Below the pieces are notes generated by a model, which worked only from the letters and a program-made list of their open reading frames with translations, was not told the DNA's origin and did not search any database. From Avena insularis (lineage: Eukaryota > Streptophyta > Magnoliopsida > Poales > Poaceae): a DNA stretch of 64,000 nucleotides. The stretch is from contig JAJUPC010000037.1 of assembly GCA_023614405.1 (NCBI GenBank), positions 1,054,001-1,118,000 of the forward strand. Direction: 5' to 3'. The translations under genes and the position numbers were made by a program. Within the stretch, counting starts at the first letter, position 1. Every line of letters starts with the position of its first letter. This document shows positions 11,701 to 24,099 of the stretch, in pieces.

Positions 11701-14607
11701 TTGGTGCGCCATCTCGATCATCTGTGGCCAGCATCGGGTTGGTCTTGTCCATGAGGAGGTCTTGGCGACGGGATCGAAGAACTTGTTACAGGTCGGTCTT
11801 GTACTTGGATTTGGCTTCGAGAAGATCTAGAGGATCGGGCTTCCAACCTCACATCCTCACGCTATACCGACTCGCGCAGCCAAACAGAGCCAGCACGCAC
11901 CAAGACGGTGAAAGGCAAAAACACCGCAGCCCTACTTGGCCTGGCGTGCAACTCCAGGAGGCAGACGCACGGATAGAGGAGGTGGCCAGCGAGGTAGAGA
12001 GGAACGGGACCAAAGGCGCTCGGGGCCGGCGCGGTGGCCTGCTCGAGCGGCGACGGCGCCTGCAGAGGAGGGAGCAGGGCCTGGCGGCGGGGAAGAGCGT
12101 GGCGGTGGAGAGGCGTCGGGTGGCCGGGGAGCAAGGTCGCCAGCGAGGCCGAGGACGGCAGGCCGATCCATAGAAGGGGAAGGGCGCGTGGGCCGGGACC
12201 ACGCAGCAGCGGTGACGGGCGCTCGCAGAGCTCGGCGGCGTGGCGGCGGCCGAGGCGAGCCCGAGCGGCGGGAGGAGGCCGGTGTGGGGGAGGAGAAGCG
12301 GCGCTCAGCCGCACGGAGGAGAAGGCGGCGGCGAGGTGGAGCCGGCGGGTCGTTAGCGAGGAGACGGAGAGCGGGCGAAACGCGCGAGGTCGGCAGGGCG
12401 ACCGGCGAGGGAGGAGGACGCGAGGGGGCGGGATGGTCGGCAAAGTCACAGAGGCAGGCGGGGAGGCGACGGGCGCTTGCGGCGGCGGGCGCTGGAGCGA
12501 GGGAGGAAGGGAGGCACGCGGCAGGATGCAGCGGGAGAGAGGAAGAGCGGGGAGAGAGAGGGAGCGAGCGGCGCGTGGGGTTGGTGGGCCCGCGGGGTGT
12601 GTGGATCGAGGAAGGCAGGTGGGGTGGACGGGGCGGTTGTCCGCGTGCGGGTGGCGTGGGGGCGCACGCGGGGGCGGGAAAGCTGTCGGTGGGTGGGTCC
12701 AGGCTGGCGGCTGGCGGCAGGTGGAGTGGGAGCTGGCGTGTCCAGCGGCTAAGGTGGCGCACAAGGTTTGGAGGGAGGATTGGGCCAGGTTGAGGTGGCG
12801 ACCGGTGATTGGCTGGGGTGAGGTGGTTGGGGATGGGTAGATTAGGATTAGGTAGGAAAAGATTTGGGGTAGCTCTGGTTTTTTGTCTTTGGGGTGGCAT
12901 TGGGTCGGATCGGCTGCCCCCTAAAAATAAAGTAAATATTTTAATATTTAAAACCGGCCTTTTAAAATCCGTTGGTAGACTAAACAAAATAATCCGGAGA
13001 CCCGGGTTTTGTATTTGAATAAAGACAGGGCTTAATTAGAAAAACAAAATAGGTTTTCGATGATAGTTTCAGACAAACAGATGCATGGTGATGACGATGC
13101 TCAAATGCAAGGTGGCATGATGACATGAGCATACCGTCATGATGATGCAATGCACAAAAACAACGCGATTTTCTAGTAGTGGTTTTTGCGGGGCGCCACA
13201 AGAACCCCCGTTCGCTTAGTCCAAACTTGGGACCACGGTCATGGGAGAGAGAGGGGAGAAAGAGAGGCGGCTGGAGGCTTTCCCCAAAGCGAGGAATCCT
13301 TTATTTATTTTCTAATGATTTAATTGCCTCCATATGCCTCATCTATATATATAGTGGAAGGGGAGCCCAAAATTAATTGGCATATCCATGTGGGACTAAA
13401 TAAGGAGAGGAGAGAGGGGGCTGGCCACCGGCCAAGGCCCTTGTGGGCCCCGCACAGGTGCCCCAAGGCCTAGCCGGCCACCTCCTCCCTCTCCTCCCTT
13501 TGGTCTTTCCCCTCATGGGCCCTTCCCCTAAGGGAATTTTGCCCAATAGGGATTTGACCATTTGAATTCCTTTTCTTTTATTAAATTATTATGAATAAAG
13601 GATTAAATCAATATTTAACATATATTCACATATCATTTAATTCCCATGGCTACGGAACTCCTTCCATCCCACTCCAGACATCCTCCGGACCTTCTCGGAA
13701 CCCTTCCGGTTTCTCCCTCTCTTTTCTTATGTGATTCCAATGATACCAAAACGATCTCTGAGCTTTGTAAAACCCTTAAGTGTGCTACCCTATGGTTCGG
13801 GAACACTCCAAACATGGTCGAGACCCCTCTCGTACCAATGATCATCAACGAGACCTAGATGCCTATAATGACACCTATGCATTTCCATGAAATCTTTGTT
13901 GTTGAACCATCAACGTTCTGTCCTATTCCTTTTGCCTCTGCGATACTTGCATTGTCCGAGATCTGATCAACGACATCACCATGTTTTGGTCAATCTCCTT
14001 ACCGAAAAATGCTACTTAACTCGTTCCTACAAGGGATATCCCCGTGACCTAGTCACACGTTGCGCAACTTATGGATATAACTTCTCCGAGTGGGCCTAGA
14101 GTATATTTCTGTCACACGGATGGACAAATCCCACTCTTGACACATACGTCTCAACATGCCCCTTTGATGTACCTGAACACACCTTCATGATCACCATTTA
14201 TCGAGTGACGTTTGATGCGAACAAATCACTCTCGGGTGTCAGTGATTAAATATGGTCTCACGATCTCAGGAACAATATACCATATTTCCTAATTATCGCA
14301 ACATGAACTTTATGACATGATCGTGTTATGACGCTTAGATTGGGTATGCTCATCATCTCATGCACCCAATGAGGTGACTCTAGTGTCAACTGGCATGAAT
14401 GCCACATGATCAAGAAACCTTGATGATCTGTTGACCAATGAACTAGTGACTAGAGATTCACCGGGAACTCCTGGTTGTTTACATATCACACGTGTATTGA
14501 CGTTTCCTATCAATACAAATATAGCATGATATAAAACCCAGTTATAAACTTTGTGAAATATGATAATAATCTGTATGATTATTTGTCTCTAGGGCATATT
14601 TCCAACA
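8729..14607 (-). mobile_element. 5' LTR of the Copia-like element, split by a 4.1-kb solo LTR
   Basis: LTR sequence is at 8729-9079 and 13206-14607, about 1.75 kb in total once the insertion and one target duplication are removed, close to the usual BARE/Angela LTR length. On the minus strand it starts TGTTGGAAATATGCCC at 14607 and ends ...CCCCAACA at 8729, next to the primer-binding site. The 14340-14607 part matches the left LTR remnant at 2256-2512. No gene is present. Confidence 0.75.
9080..13200 (-). mobile_element. Gypsy-type solo LTR, 4.1 kb, perfect TSD agaac
   Basis: The element has TG...CA ends (tgtaacaccc at 9080, ggcgccaca ending at 13200) and a perfect duplication agaac at 9075-9079 and 13201-13205. 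Architecture and terminal sequence resemble the 3.9-kb Gypsy LTR at 42562-46455, including a shared motif (ccataaccgcggac) near 10090, and from that the minus orientation is inferred. A GC-rich block spans about 11900-12830, where several frames of 227-351 codons overlap on both strands; they encode Arg/Pro/Gly/Ala-rich low-complexity strings and are not genes. No internal sequence is present, so this is a solo LTR. Confidence 0.85.
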
Positions 14608-14612
14608 AAACT

Positions 14613-14880
14613 GTTTCCATTTGCAACGGTTTGGCCCGTCGACCATCGTAGAAGGTTCCTCTTCCACGACAAATTTCTTCGCTCGACCATGGCCGATGGA
14701 AATGTTTTTTCCATTTTCGCGACCCTCTACTACGAGGAAACCGCTAAAAACATGGATGAAGCTCGAACGACGCGTGGAAGAAGTGAGATTTTCGATTCCT
14801 CACGCGATGTTGACTGAGAAAAACCTTTTGAGGCATGCGGGTCCTGTATGTTAGTGTATTTAGTGAACCATACTTTTCAG
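14613..14880. other. Unassigned sequence between the Copia-like element and the tandem array
   Basis: This is host DNA to the right of the Copia-like element. A short frame at 14621-14854 (77 codons) matches no family I recognise. No transposon end or splice-consistent gene structure is seen. Confidence 0.4.
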
Positions 14881-14881
14881 T

Positions 14882-15722
14882 CATGCCTCCCTGATTTGAA
14901 CATGATAACATTGCTCGATGGATCCTCCATTTATTCAGGCTGCTAGGTCCCCTATGACAGCCTCTCATTAGAAGAATCATGTGTACGATGGATGTTTTCC
15001 ATTCGCTTCCGCTACCCTGTTCTGAAATTGATTGAAATGCTCGATGCATCTATCGTTTATTCAGGCTGCTGGGTCCCACATGTCAGCCTCTCATTAGAAG
15101 ACACGTGTGTATGATGGAATTTTTTCTTCGGTCGCGCCTCCCAGATTTGAACTCGATAACATTGCTCGATGCATCAGTCATTTAGTCAGGCTGGTGGGTC
15201 CCCCATGTCATCCACACATTAAAATAAACGTGTGTACGATGGACTATCTATATTCGGTCGCGCCTCTCGGTTTCAAACTTGATATCGTTGCTCGATGCAT
15301 CAGTCGTTTATTTAGGCTGGTGGGTCCCACATCTTAACCTCCTCTGTAGAGGAAACGTGTGTATGTTGGACTTTTTTGGTCATGTCTATCATTTTGACCT
15401 TTGTAACATTTCTCGATGCGGCAGCCGTGTACGGTGTTGCTGCTGGGGCCCTAATGTCAGCCTCTCTGGACAAGAAACATGTCTATCTTGCTCTTCTTTT
15501 CTATGGTCGTGACCGCTGATGTGCCCTTGCCAATGTTGCTTGATGTAGTATCCATGAATGTTCTTACTAATGGGTCCCTGATGTCAGCCTCTGTGTACAA
15601 AAAATGTGTCTATGTTGGACTTTTTCTTTCTGTCGCGTCCGTTACTTTGACCTTCTTAACATATCTATATGCAGTCATGTATGTTCTGGCTGGTGGATCC
15701 CCGATGCCAGCCTCTCTGTAAA
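14882..15722. repeat. Degenerate tandem repeat, unit about 126 bp, 6-7 copies
   Basis: A marker (ctcgatg and variants) recurs at about 14914, 15040, 15165, 15291, 15412, 15539 and 15665, giving spacings of 126, 125, 126, 121, 127 and 126. Each unit carries the same succession: ctcgatgcatc, a ggctg.tgggtcc block, gtcagcctct, a (a/c)gtgtgta block and a ttgaac/ttgacc block. Units are clearest from 15040 to 15420 and decay to the right. No long frame runs through the array, so it behaves as a minisatellite rather than a repeat protein. Confidence 0.85.
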
Positions 15723-16365
15723 ACTAATTTTCTTTTTTCAAACATGCACATTAAAATTGACGGACGCTAGTCCTTGACCATAAAACAATATTGGTAAAGG
15801 AAAAATTGTGAACCCATGATAAATATATGTACGCACAGAGGATTCAAACTCAAGACTTTCAATAGATGTAAATTGAGTGCGTTGCCCTATGCCAAATATA
15901 TTTCTTGAAAGTTTATCATTAAACATTTTTAGTACCTATAACTTATGTATTAGTCTTCTTAAACAAATTTTGTGTGTCCATGTTTACCTCTTCTAAAATA
16001 AATAGGCAGCACTCCTAGCATGTTAATTTATTAAATTCAACATAATGGAGTAGTTTCTTAAAAAACATGGGTTGGTAGAGTTTTTTATAAGATGTGGGGG
16101 CAATTCCCAAAAGGGCGAATTCAAAAGATTTAGGCTATTCTACCTGGGATATACTCCATAGGCTATGCTCCATGGTGTCCTTTCTCAAATTTTACTAGGC
16201 TGTGCTTAGTAGTCCCCTGACCCTGAAAAGCCGAATTAGAAGATTTTGAGCTAAAGAGGGACCAAATGGGCTACATTTCATCTTCTTGTAAGTAAAAAAT
16301 GCATTATGTTGTGGCTGGGCTGGATTTGAAAAAGAAGACCTCACCAAGGGAGGAAATAGAAGAGA
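15723..16365. other. Intergenic sequence left of the nested cluster
   Basis: Mixed AT-rich sequence with no gene or transposon I recognise. Because of the nested insertion, this DNA was originally continuous with 49705 onwards, and is therefore part of the 3' flank of the minus-strand B3-like gene. Confidence 0.45.
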
Positions 16366-16455
16366 TACTCCCTCTGTGAGTTGGATTTATCTAAATTTGA
16401 ATGTATCTAGACACGTTTTAGTGTATAGATACATATGAATCTAGACAATTCCAAG

Positions 16456-17872
16456 TGATGTCTACGCACTTCTATTCTTGTAGACAATTGTTGGGCCTCC
16501 AAGTGCAGAGGTTTGTAGAACAGCAGCAAGTTTCCCTTAAGTGGATCACCCAAGGTTTATCGAACTCAGGGAGGAAGTGGTCAAAGGTATGCCCTCTCAA
16601 GCAACCCTGTAATCAAGATACAAGAAGTCTCTTGTGTCCCCCACACACCCAATACACTTGTCATGTGTATAGGTTCACTAGTTCGGCGAAGAGATAGTGA
16701 AATACAAGTGGTATGGATAATTATAAGTGGTAACGGTGCCAGAAAAGAGCTTGACGGATAGGAAGAGACTAAAGGCAGTCTGAAATAAAGATGGAAGCAA
16801 GCAAACATGTAACAGATCTAGTTGCAAACCGTGTTTCAATGCTTAGAAACAAGGCCTAGGGATCATACTTTCACTAGTGAACACTCTCATATAAATATCT
16901 TCTCTTCATGATACTACTCTGAACTACTCTCCGGTTAGACACTCTAATCCATGGTAGGGCTATAACAACACTCTTCAAAGTCCACCTTCCCCATCTAGAT
17001 AGCCCCACACTATCACCTTGAGCACTAGATGGTTCCAACAAACACTACAATTTCATAGAGACATCCAACTCCAAATATAACTCATAACAAGTATTTGTAA
17101 TCTCTAGCCTAAGTGCCACCATGGCGTGCACGCTGTCATTTTCACACACATGGGGAGAGCCAGAGATCTATTAAAGCACTTGAGTAGAAAGATAGATCTA
17201 CTTGATTACAAAGCTCATGATCACAATATGATCATGCATAGAGAGAGAGATGAACACATAGCTACCGGTAGAACCCTTATTCTCGAGGAAGAACTACTCC
17301 CTCATCATCATGGGAATCAGCAACGGCGATGGAGATGGTGGTGGAGATTGATGGAGATGGCTCCGGGGGCACTTCCCTGTCCTGACAGGGTCCGGAACAG
17401 AGACTTTCTATCCCCGAATCTCCCCTTCGGTGGCGGCGATGTTGTGGAACTTTTCTTGGCTGGAGGCTGGATTCTTTAGGGTTTCTGCATCGGAGGCTTC
17501 TTATAGGAGAAAGGGCGATGTCAGAGGGTGGACCAGGGGGCCACACCACCTGGTGGTGTGGCCAGGGGGACCCGCGCCACCACATGGTGTGGCCAGCCCT
17601 TGGCCCTTCTCTGTCTCGCCTTCTGGCTCCGTGAGTCTTCCGGTAAAATATCGACTTTGGCTTTTGTTGAGTCCAATTCCGAGAATATTCATTTTCTGGC
17701 TTTTCTAGAACCAAAAACACAAGAAAACATGTAACTGGCACTGTTGCATCTTGTTAATAGGTTAGTCCTAGAAAGTGTATAAAAATACTCCAAAGTGTGG
17801 ACAAAACATAAGAAAGTAGATATAAAACAAGCATGGAACATCAAAAATTATAGATACGTTTGCAACGTATCA
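16456..17872 (-). mobile_element. 3' LTR of the outer element
   Basis: TG...CA termini (tgatgtctac at 16456, acgtatca ending at 17872). On the minus strand a TATA-like cctataagaag occurs near 17500. In a ~205-bp stretch compared by eye it differs from the other LTR at about 12 positions. Frames within it (for example 17126-17479 and 17277-17741) are LTR sequence. Confidence 0.85.
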
Positions 17873-20811
17873 ACATCCCCAAGCTTAACTCCTGCTCATC
17901 CTCGAGTAGGTAAGTGATAAAAAGAAAGAATAATTTTTGAGGTGACATGCACCATCATAATCTTGATAAAGGTATTTGTAGAACATTAATAGTTTGGATC
18001 ATAGTATTCTAACATAGCATGAAAGATATAGTTCTAACAATAAGACAAAGTAACTATGTTGTAACATGAAAAGGTACAAACAAAAATCATGAATAACAAA
18101 GCATTTGAAAGATGTTGGTTTGTTTCACATATAGAAAACATAGCATAGTGGCATTCATCTTGTCCCTCAATGAGTAGAAATAAATGCATAGGACACCTTC
18201 AAAGTTCATAAGGGTGACTAGATACAAATAGTTTAAGAACAAGCAATATCAAAGTTATGCATCAATCAACAAGTCTTGGGACAATGTACATTAAACTAAG
18301 AATGGCCACTATGCTCTCTCAATAGGTGCATAAAGATAGAAGATGGAGACTCAACATAAAAGTAAAAGAAAGGCCTTCATAGAAGGAAGCACAGATACAA
18401 GTCTCATAAAGAGCTTCCAAAAATTATGGTACTTATTAGCTTTCAGCTCTCATTGCCCCTATCATAAGCATCTCGAAGTGATTAAGGTTAAAGTGAACAA
18501 ACTATGGAGCAATCTCATGTCACTTGGATACGAGGGTCGCTCCTCATGCTACTCAAGTTTAGTTACCGGTAAGTTCTTATCATAGTAAGTACATGTGTAT
18601 CATAGAGAACCGCCAACGGGGTACCCCTTGCCCGATGATACGGAAGAATTCCCATATCAAAATGACAATGCAAGAAGACAACAAGCATCTTAGCAATCTT
18701 CTTATTTACCATGGGAAAATGGTTCTTTTTTCTCTTTGCTCTTTTCTCATCTCTTTTTTTTCTTTTTTCTCAATCTCTATCTCTTTTCTTTTTTTATAAG
18801 AAGAATGCTTCATAGATTGCTCATTATGGTTACGCTGCAGGTTTCCACCATGATTAGGCATGGATTAGACCAGCGGCCTAGGCGTTTCTCTAACACACAT
18901 ACATAACTCCATGGACTTACAAGCTCCCCATTCATTTCACACCGACGACATCCATAAACAAAAGAGCATGATATCAACTGGGTACAATGTACAAGTGCAA
19001 TGTTGAAAGTGTTCCCCATGACAGCATGGTTCTGCTAATCCCCAACATATAAGTGCAAGCAGATACAACATAGATGACACAATTGTTCAAGTTTATTAGG
19101 GGCAAGAAAAGTAAAGTGTGCCATCAAGTTCGTGAGAGCTTTAATCACTAGTTTTCTCATAACAAGTTTAATTCGAACGGTAGATAAAAACATGAATATA
19201 CTTGGAATAGAAAATGTTAATAGGTAGGTATGATGGACTCTTCGGAATAACTTGGTTTTATTTGGCTTTGATGCATGAGTGGAACTCATACTTTGTATGG
19301 AGGCTAGCAAAATACTAGGAGCGACCAACTAGGAGAGCAATAATGGCCATAATCATGCAAAGCGATAAAACATTATTAATTAAAGCATAAGGTGATATTA
19401 AATGTAGAAAACTAAAGGATCATAGAGGCTATGGTGACTTGGGATAGTCTTAACATGGTGTGAGCATGCGCCAAGTCAACCCAAATAAAGCATCAAAGGA
19501 GAATACCACAATATCATGCTTTAATATGCTAAAACAACGCATGATTCTTTCAAGGCACATTAAGCAATCTCAATTGTTTATAACATGTCATGCTACAACA
19601 ATAATCACTAAGCATAAAGCCAAAACAATATCAAGCATGACATGATAAAGTCTAAGTCACAGTCAAAACAAGCTCCCTTTTGTACCACTAAAGCATGAAG
19701 CTTTCTACTCTCTTCCAACACCAATTGACTTATTTGGAACAACTCACAAAGATAATAATAAATAAAGATCAGTGAGCTTGTCTCACAAATCCACAAAGAA
19801 GAACTAAAAAGTTCTAAGCTGAAAGCACAAGAAAACTAAGGCTAAACATAATGCTAGCAAAAGTGAACACTCACAAAACAATAAGAATGAAAACTAGAGT
19901 GTTCTAAACAATAAAAGCAGAGTGTGTCTCTCTCCAAAAGAAGTGCTAGGATCCAACCAACTTATTGAAGAAAACCAAGCAAAATAAAACTAAAAACGAA
20001 AACAAAGACGCTCCAAGAACAACATAATTATGCATAAAACAATAAAAATGATGTGTTTGGAAGAAACATGAATTTTTTATTGATGAAGAAGGGGATGCCT
20101 TGGGCATCCCCAAGCTTTTGACCCTTGTACTTTTTGAATATCTTGGGGTGACACGGGTGGCATCCCCAAGCTTGAGCTTTTGTCCATTCTTCATCTTATC
20201 ACATTACTCTCCCCTACATGTTAAGATTTCTTTCATACAAAACTTTACACAATCTTCATTAGCAACATTAGTGTACTCGAGATAATAAACCTTTGGGTTT
20301 TAGTTTTAAAATAGAAAATATTTCATTAAAAACACAAGCTACTATAGCAATTCCCTTAAAAAGCTCAATTCACCAAAAAAATCGATAAAAGGGCAAATGA
20401 AAATAATGGCAGAAATCTGTCAAAACAGACCAGCAGGTGAAAACCGATTTTTTCAAACACCTTCTATTGCTCAAATCGAAAAGTGTTGAACTAACGAAAG
20501 TTAGCTAACAACCCGGGGGATGTATTCAGAAAATTACAGCTTGATCAGACATACAGAGATTTTTCACGAATTTTTACAGTAAAGCACAAAAATCTGTTTC
20601 GGGACAGCACTTCCCCAAATCTTACTTCCCTCTCATTAGAGGTTATTCTTGGCACAAAAGTCAAATAAAAAAGGATAAAGAGAGGTTATTACAAAAGTAA
20701 TAACTTCCAAGAATCAAAAAAACTATTGGGTTATCTTCCAAGAAGTACTTTTTTTAACGCCTTTAAGTTAGGCATGATAGTTTGAGAAGATGCTCACGTA
20801 AGAAATATAAA
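17873..20811 (-). mobile_element. 3' interior of the outer element (non-coding)
   Basis: About 2.9 kb adjoining the 3' LTR, homologous in reverse complement to 1-849. It contains a polypyrimidine stretch on the plus strand near 18716-18797. No gag, protease, RT, RNase H or integrase motif is found in either strand. It is cut at 20811 by the Helitron and continues at 47399. Confidence 0.7.
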
Positions 20812-20914
20812 TCTATTATATATTAAAAATACATGAAGGGTCAACCAGAAAATAGAGAAATCTATTCTATTATATATTAAAAGTACATGTTGGGTCAACC
20901 AGAAAATAGAGAAA
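20812..20914 (+). repeat. Tandem duplication of the Helitron 5' terminus
   Basis: The 49-bp segment 20812-20860 is repeated almost perfectly at 20861-20914. The right copy has a 4-bp insertion (tctattctat versus tctattat) and a few substitutions (aagg/ttgg). Each copy starts with TC after an A, so either could act as a Helitron 5' end. Confidence 0.8.
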
Positions 20915-22310
20915 TAGGTAGAAAAATCCCACAAAAATCAGAGACATAACACCGTTGAAATTAGACATTAACAAATCTCAACCGCTAATTTTCATTGATC
21001 AACTCCCACGTCCCACCACGTTTCCGTCTGGTATCCAGGTGACTTGAAGGACAAAGGAAAAAAATTACACAAACAAACCCTAACTTCTGTACTACCGCCG
21101 CCATGGCCTTGCACTGACCGTGACTGCAAAAAAACCCGTCCCTGCTCCCAAGCAAACGGAAGTACGCAGGGCTGGCCACCGATCGGAGCATGAGGTTACT
21201 CAATTGCTCCGGGACGGTAAGACTACTCTTTTGCATGCAGTTGAGTTACTGTATTTTATTCTGGCCAGCCCGATCCGTTCTATGTGATTTCTTAACTCCT
21301 CAGGAAGGTGTGCCTTTTGCATGTAATTGAATTATTTTCTTCTAACTAGCGATACATGCATCCTCTCTATTCCTCCATGAAGGTAAAGGTAAAGCTTCTT
21401 TTTGCATGAAATTGAATTGTTTTATTTTTTCAGATCACACATCCACAAATAATCGGTATAATCAGACTAGAGGATTTGCTAGATGATCGATTGACAAACA
21501 CTATGTCCTACGTTGCACTTTCCTAGCAACATGCATAGATCCGTTGGTTTGTCCTACATCCAACCGAAAGATCCTCTGCCACGCCAACAACACGCCCAGC
21601 TAGGCAATGATCCTCAGAATCTCCGACGTCCCATTCTCTAACAAGGTACAAATGCTTTCTCTTTCTTCCTCTACAGTTGTAGTCTTGTAGAGTTTGGTGT
21701 CATTGATTTTTCTATTTCCTATCGAAATAGATATCGAAGATTTGTCTAGACTCACATCTATCTAATATATAAGAATTTAGAAAAATATTCAACATCTATT
21801 TTGAGACAGATAGAGAAAGTATTAAGCATCAAGGTTTCACAGGTTTACCTTCCTCTTGGGTCAACACCACCGTCAAAAAAATCATAACGAGTATTTGTTT
21901 ATTGATAACTTGTGTGAGATTTTTTCAATTACGTTTCTGCAACCAGGAGCTTATCTATGTTCTCCTCATATATTTTTATCTCCTCCTAGAACATTATTTA
22001 TGCATGGACCGTCATGGACGGACGACAAAACACAACTTCGCAAGGGAGACATGCAGTTCATGGACCGCCATGCATGACAACATTGCTAGGAATACTCATA
22101 TTACTGTTCCAACCATTATTTTTTTAACCAATGCAACACTTATCGACATGGCGGATCCTTGCTTCATTCCTATCACATGCCAGAACACCGATGTACTGAA
22201 ACTGAGCTATAAATTTTTTAAATTTTTAGAAGGAGTGGGAAAATTTGGATGGAAACAAGTAATGCAAACATACTAGATTTTTTTGGTGATCCACTATACT
22301 GAAAAATATA

Positions 22311-22626
22311 CTCCATATGTCCTGAATTACTTGTCATATATTTTTATCGGAGCATGCTATTAGATATATACAAATACAGGACCAAAACATAATTTTTTTT
22401 GTTTGCACATCGAATACATCATATACTTACATACATTTATTCTTGGGTCTCTATCGGATACAAAGGAGAATGGTACACAAATAAGAAGAGAATCTGTAGC
22501 TTTCTTAGTTATGTCTTTGTCTTTATTTAGGTGATGTTCCTTGACAAATCTAGACGCATTTTAGTGTTTAGATACATGCGAATCTAGACAAATCTAAAAC
22601 ATCTAATTTGGGATAGAGGAATGGAG
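22311..22626. mobile_element. Divergent Stowaway-like MITE inside the Helitron
   Basis: It begins CTCCATATGTCCTGAATTAC after TA and ends ...gaggaatggag before TA (22627-22628). The right part contains gacaaatctagacgcatttt and the Thalos-type segment seen in the MITE at 16368. The middle (about 22345-22530) is unrelated to short Stowaways and may be a further insertion, so exact structure is uncertain. Confidence 0.5.
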
Positions 22627-24035
22627 TATGATAGTAAGTCAAGAATCTTGAATATCAATACAATTACTTTGTTTCGAGGAAAAAAGTAAATTTAAATAAA
22701 CTAACTACATAAACAAAACTGTATTTTTCATGATAGATCAATATACGTGAGAGGCAAAGTAAGTATGAAATTTTCGTTGTATCCTAATAATAAATCTTAC
22801 TAAGAGTGTATACACAACAAATTAATAAATGATGATTCTCTTCCAGTCATGCTAGCCGTGTTTTCTAGCCATGTTTATTAGAAACGGAAGAATTAACACG
22901 TGTTCTTTTCTCTATACCTTTAGGTAGAAGTAAAATCAAATCAAGATATGTTCCACACACTTTCTATGACAATACTGGTAACAAAAATCACGGTTTGTAT
23001 ATGGGACGTATATTCTTTTCTACATTGCAGAAGCACCCTACTATGTATTCATTCAGGTAATACAGATATTACACCTTTTTTCATTAAAGTCCCTCTTCTT
23101 TTCAGTGCAAGGAATAACAACGAACCACTAAACTTAAATACCAAGATATCTAGAAATCCTTATCAGATTATTTCCATTATCGCTAATTAGTTCCAACTTC
23201 ATAGGACAATGTACAAAGAAGTTGATCATTTGGATCACGGATGATTTACATTGATGTAATTTACATTATATTGTAAAAACAATAAAAACTGCCCTGATTA
23301 TTCTATAATATAAATTAATACATTTTTGGAAATTAAATATATACAAAATTTCTATTTTCTACAATACAAACATTGGTCATCATTATTGTCATCCATCATG
23401 AATATGTCACATCTAACGATAGCACTTTAAAAAGAACTTTTTTGGTAATGAAACGTAGTTTGAATAGACAACTTGACTATGTCGCAACAAAAATATCATT
23501 TTGTTTAGCAGATTTTTTAACAATATTATCATTAACATGTATAGAAAAATGATCATTTCCACATTTTTTATCATATTAGATTTGCATTATCTGTGATCTA
23601 CAGAATAATCTATATTCAACCAATTGATGTTGGATATGAATATATGCTACATAACTTAGTGGGTACTGATCACACCAATTGTACATAATTATTGGGAAAA
23701 GTATCAATTCTGGGCTTATCATGTCTAGGCACTATGATCAAGTTTTTGACCATTCCCAGATAATGCAGCCTACAATGAAGGTACTGCATCAAGCACCTAC
23801 GAGACTTTTTTGCAGTTAATTTATACTGTACTAATTCTTATATTTGATCTAGAATATTGCACGTCATTTTTGGTGGGTGGTTTTTACATGATCATAATTT
23901 GAAGCAAATGGCATTGTATTGAATCAAAAATGGTAATTTCCAATACACATACGTGGCTTAGCGAACTATATTCATGCGGAATTACACATTTATACGTAAT
24001 TCTAGTGTAATCTAGCCATTAGTATCCGCCAACGG

Positions 24036-24099
24036 ATTAGCAAAAAATATTAACCATCACAATATATTAGCAAAAATTATTAACCATCACAATATATTA
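24036..24099. repeat. 30-bp direct tandem duplication
   Basis: The unit attagcaaaaaatattaacc... occurs at 24036-24065 and again at 24066-24095 with one difference, followed by a partial third copy. It lies in the Helitron body about 110 bp left of the Gypsy insertion. No function is apparent. Confidence 0.85.

Larger units (their letters stand above)
2256..14607 (-). mobile_element. Decayed gag-only Copia-like (BARE/Angela-type) element, host of three insertions
   Basis: On the minus strand the order is 5' LTR (8729-14607, split), a Met-type primer-binding site (8716-8727), a decayed gag (7625-5411, split), a long AT-rich non-coding interior, a polypurine tract (2513-2524, CAAGTGGGATAC) and a 3' LTR remnant (2256-2512). 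LTR starts of the TGTTGGAAATATGCCC kind are typical of BARE/Angela elements in grasses. No protease, integrase or reverse transcriptase is recognisable, so it was probably mobilised in trans. Candidate right target duplication is aaact (14608-14612); the left copy is lost outside the window. Three other LTR elements inserted into it: at 2255/2256, in gag, and in the 5' LTR. Confidence 0.7.

Noticed and set aside
11490..12987. Several overlapping frames of 227-351 codons on both strands
   Set aside because: They are Arg/Pro/Gly/Ala-rich, overlap in up to five frames and lie in the GC-rich island of a solo LTR with a perfect target duplication; base composition explains the absence of stops.
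14882..15722. CRISPR-like array
   Set aside because: Units are ~126 bp, degenerate along their whole length, with no short invariant repeat and unique spacers; this is a eukaryotic minisatellite.
17126..17741. 117- and 154-codon frames
   Set aside because: They lie inside the outer element's 3' LTR on opposite strands and recur, altered, at 48927-49313 and 878-1396.
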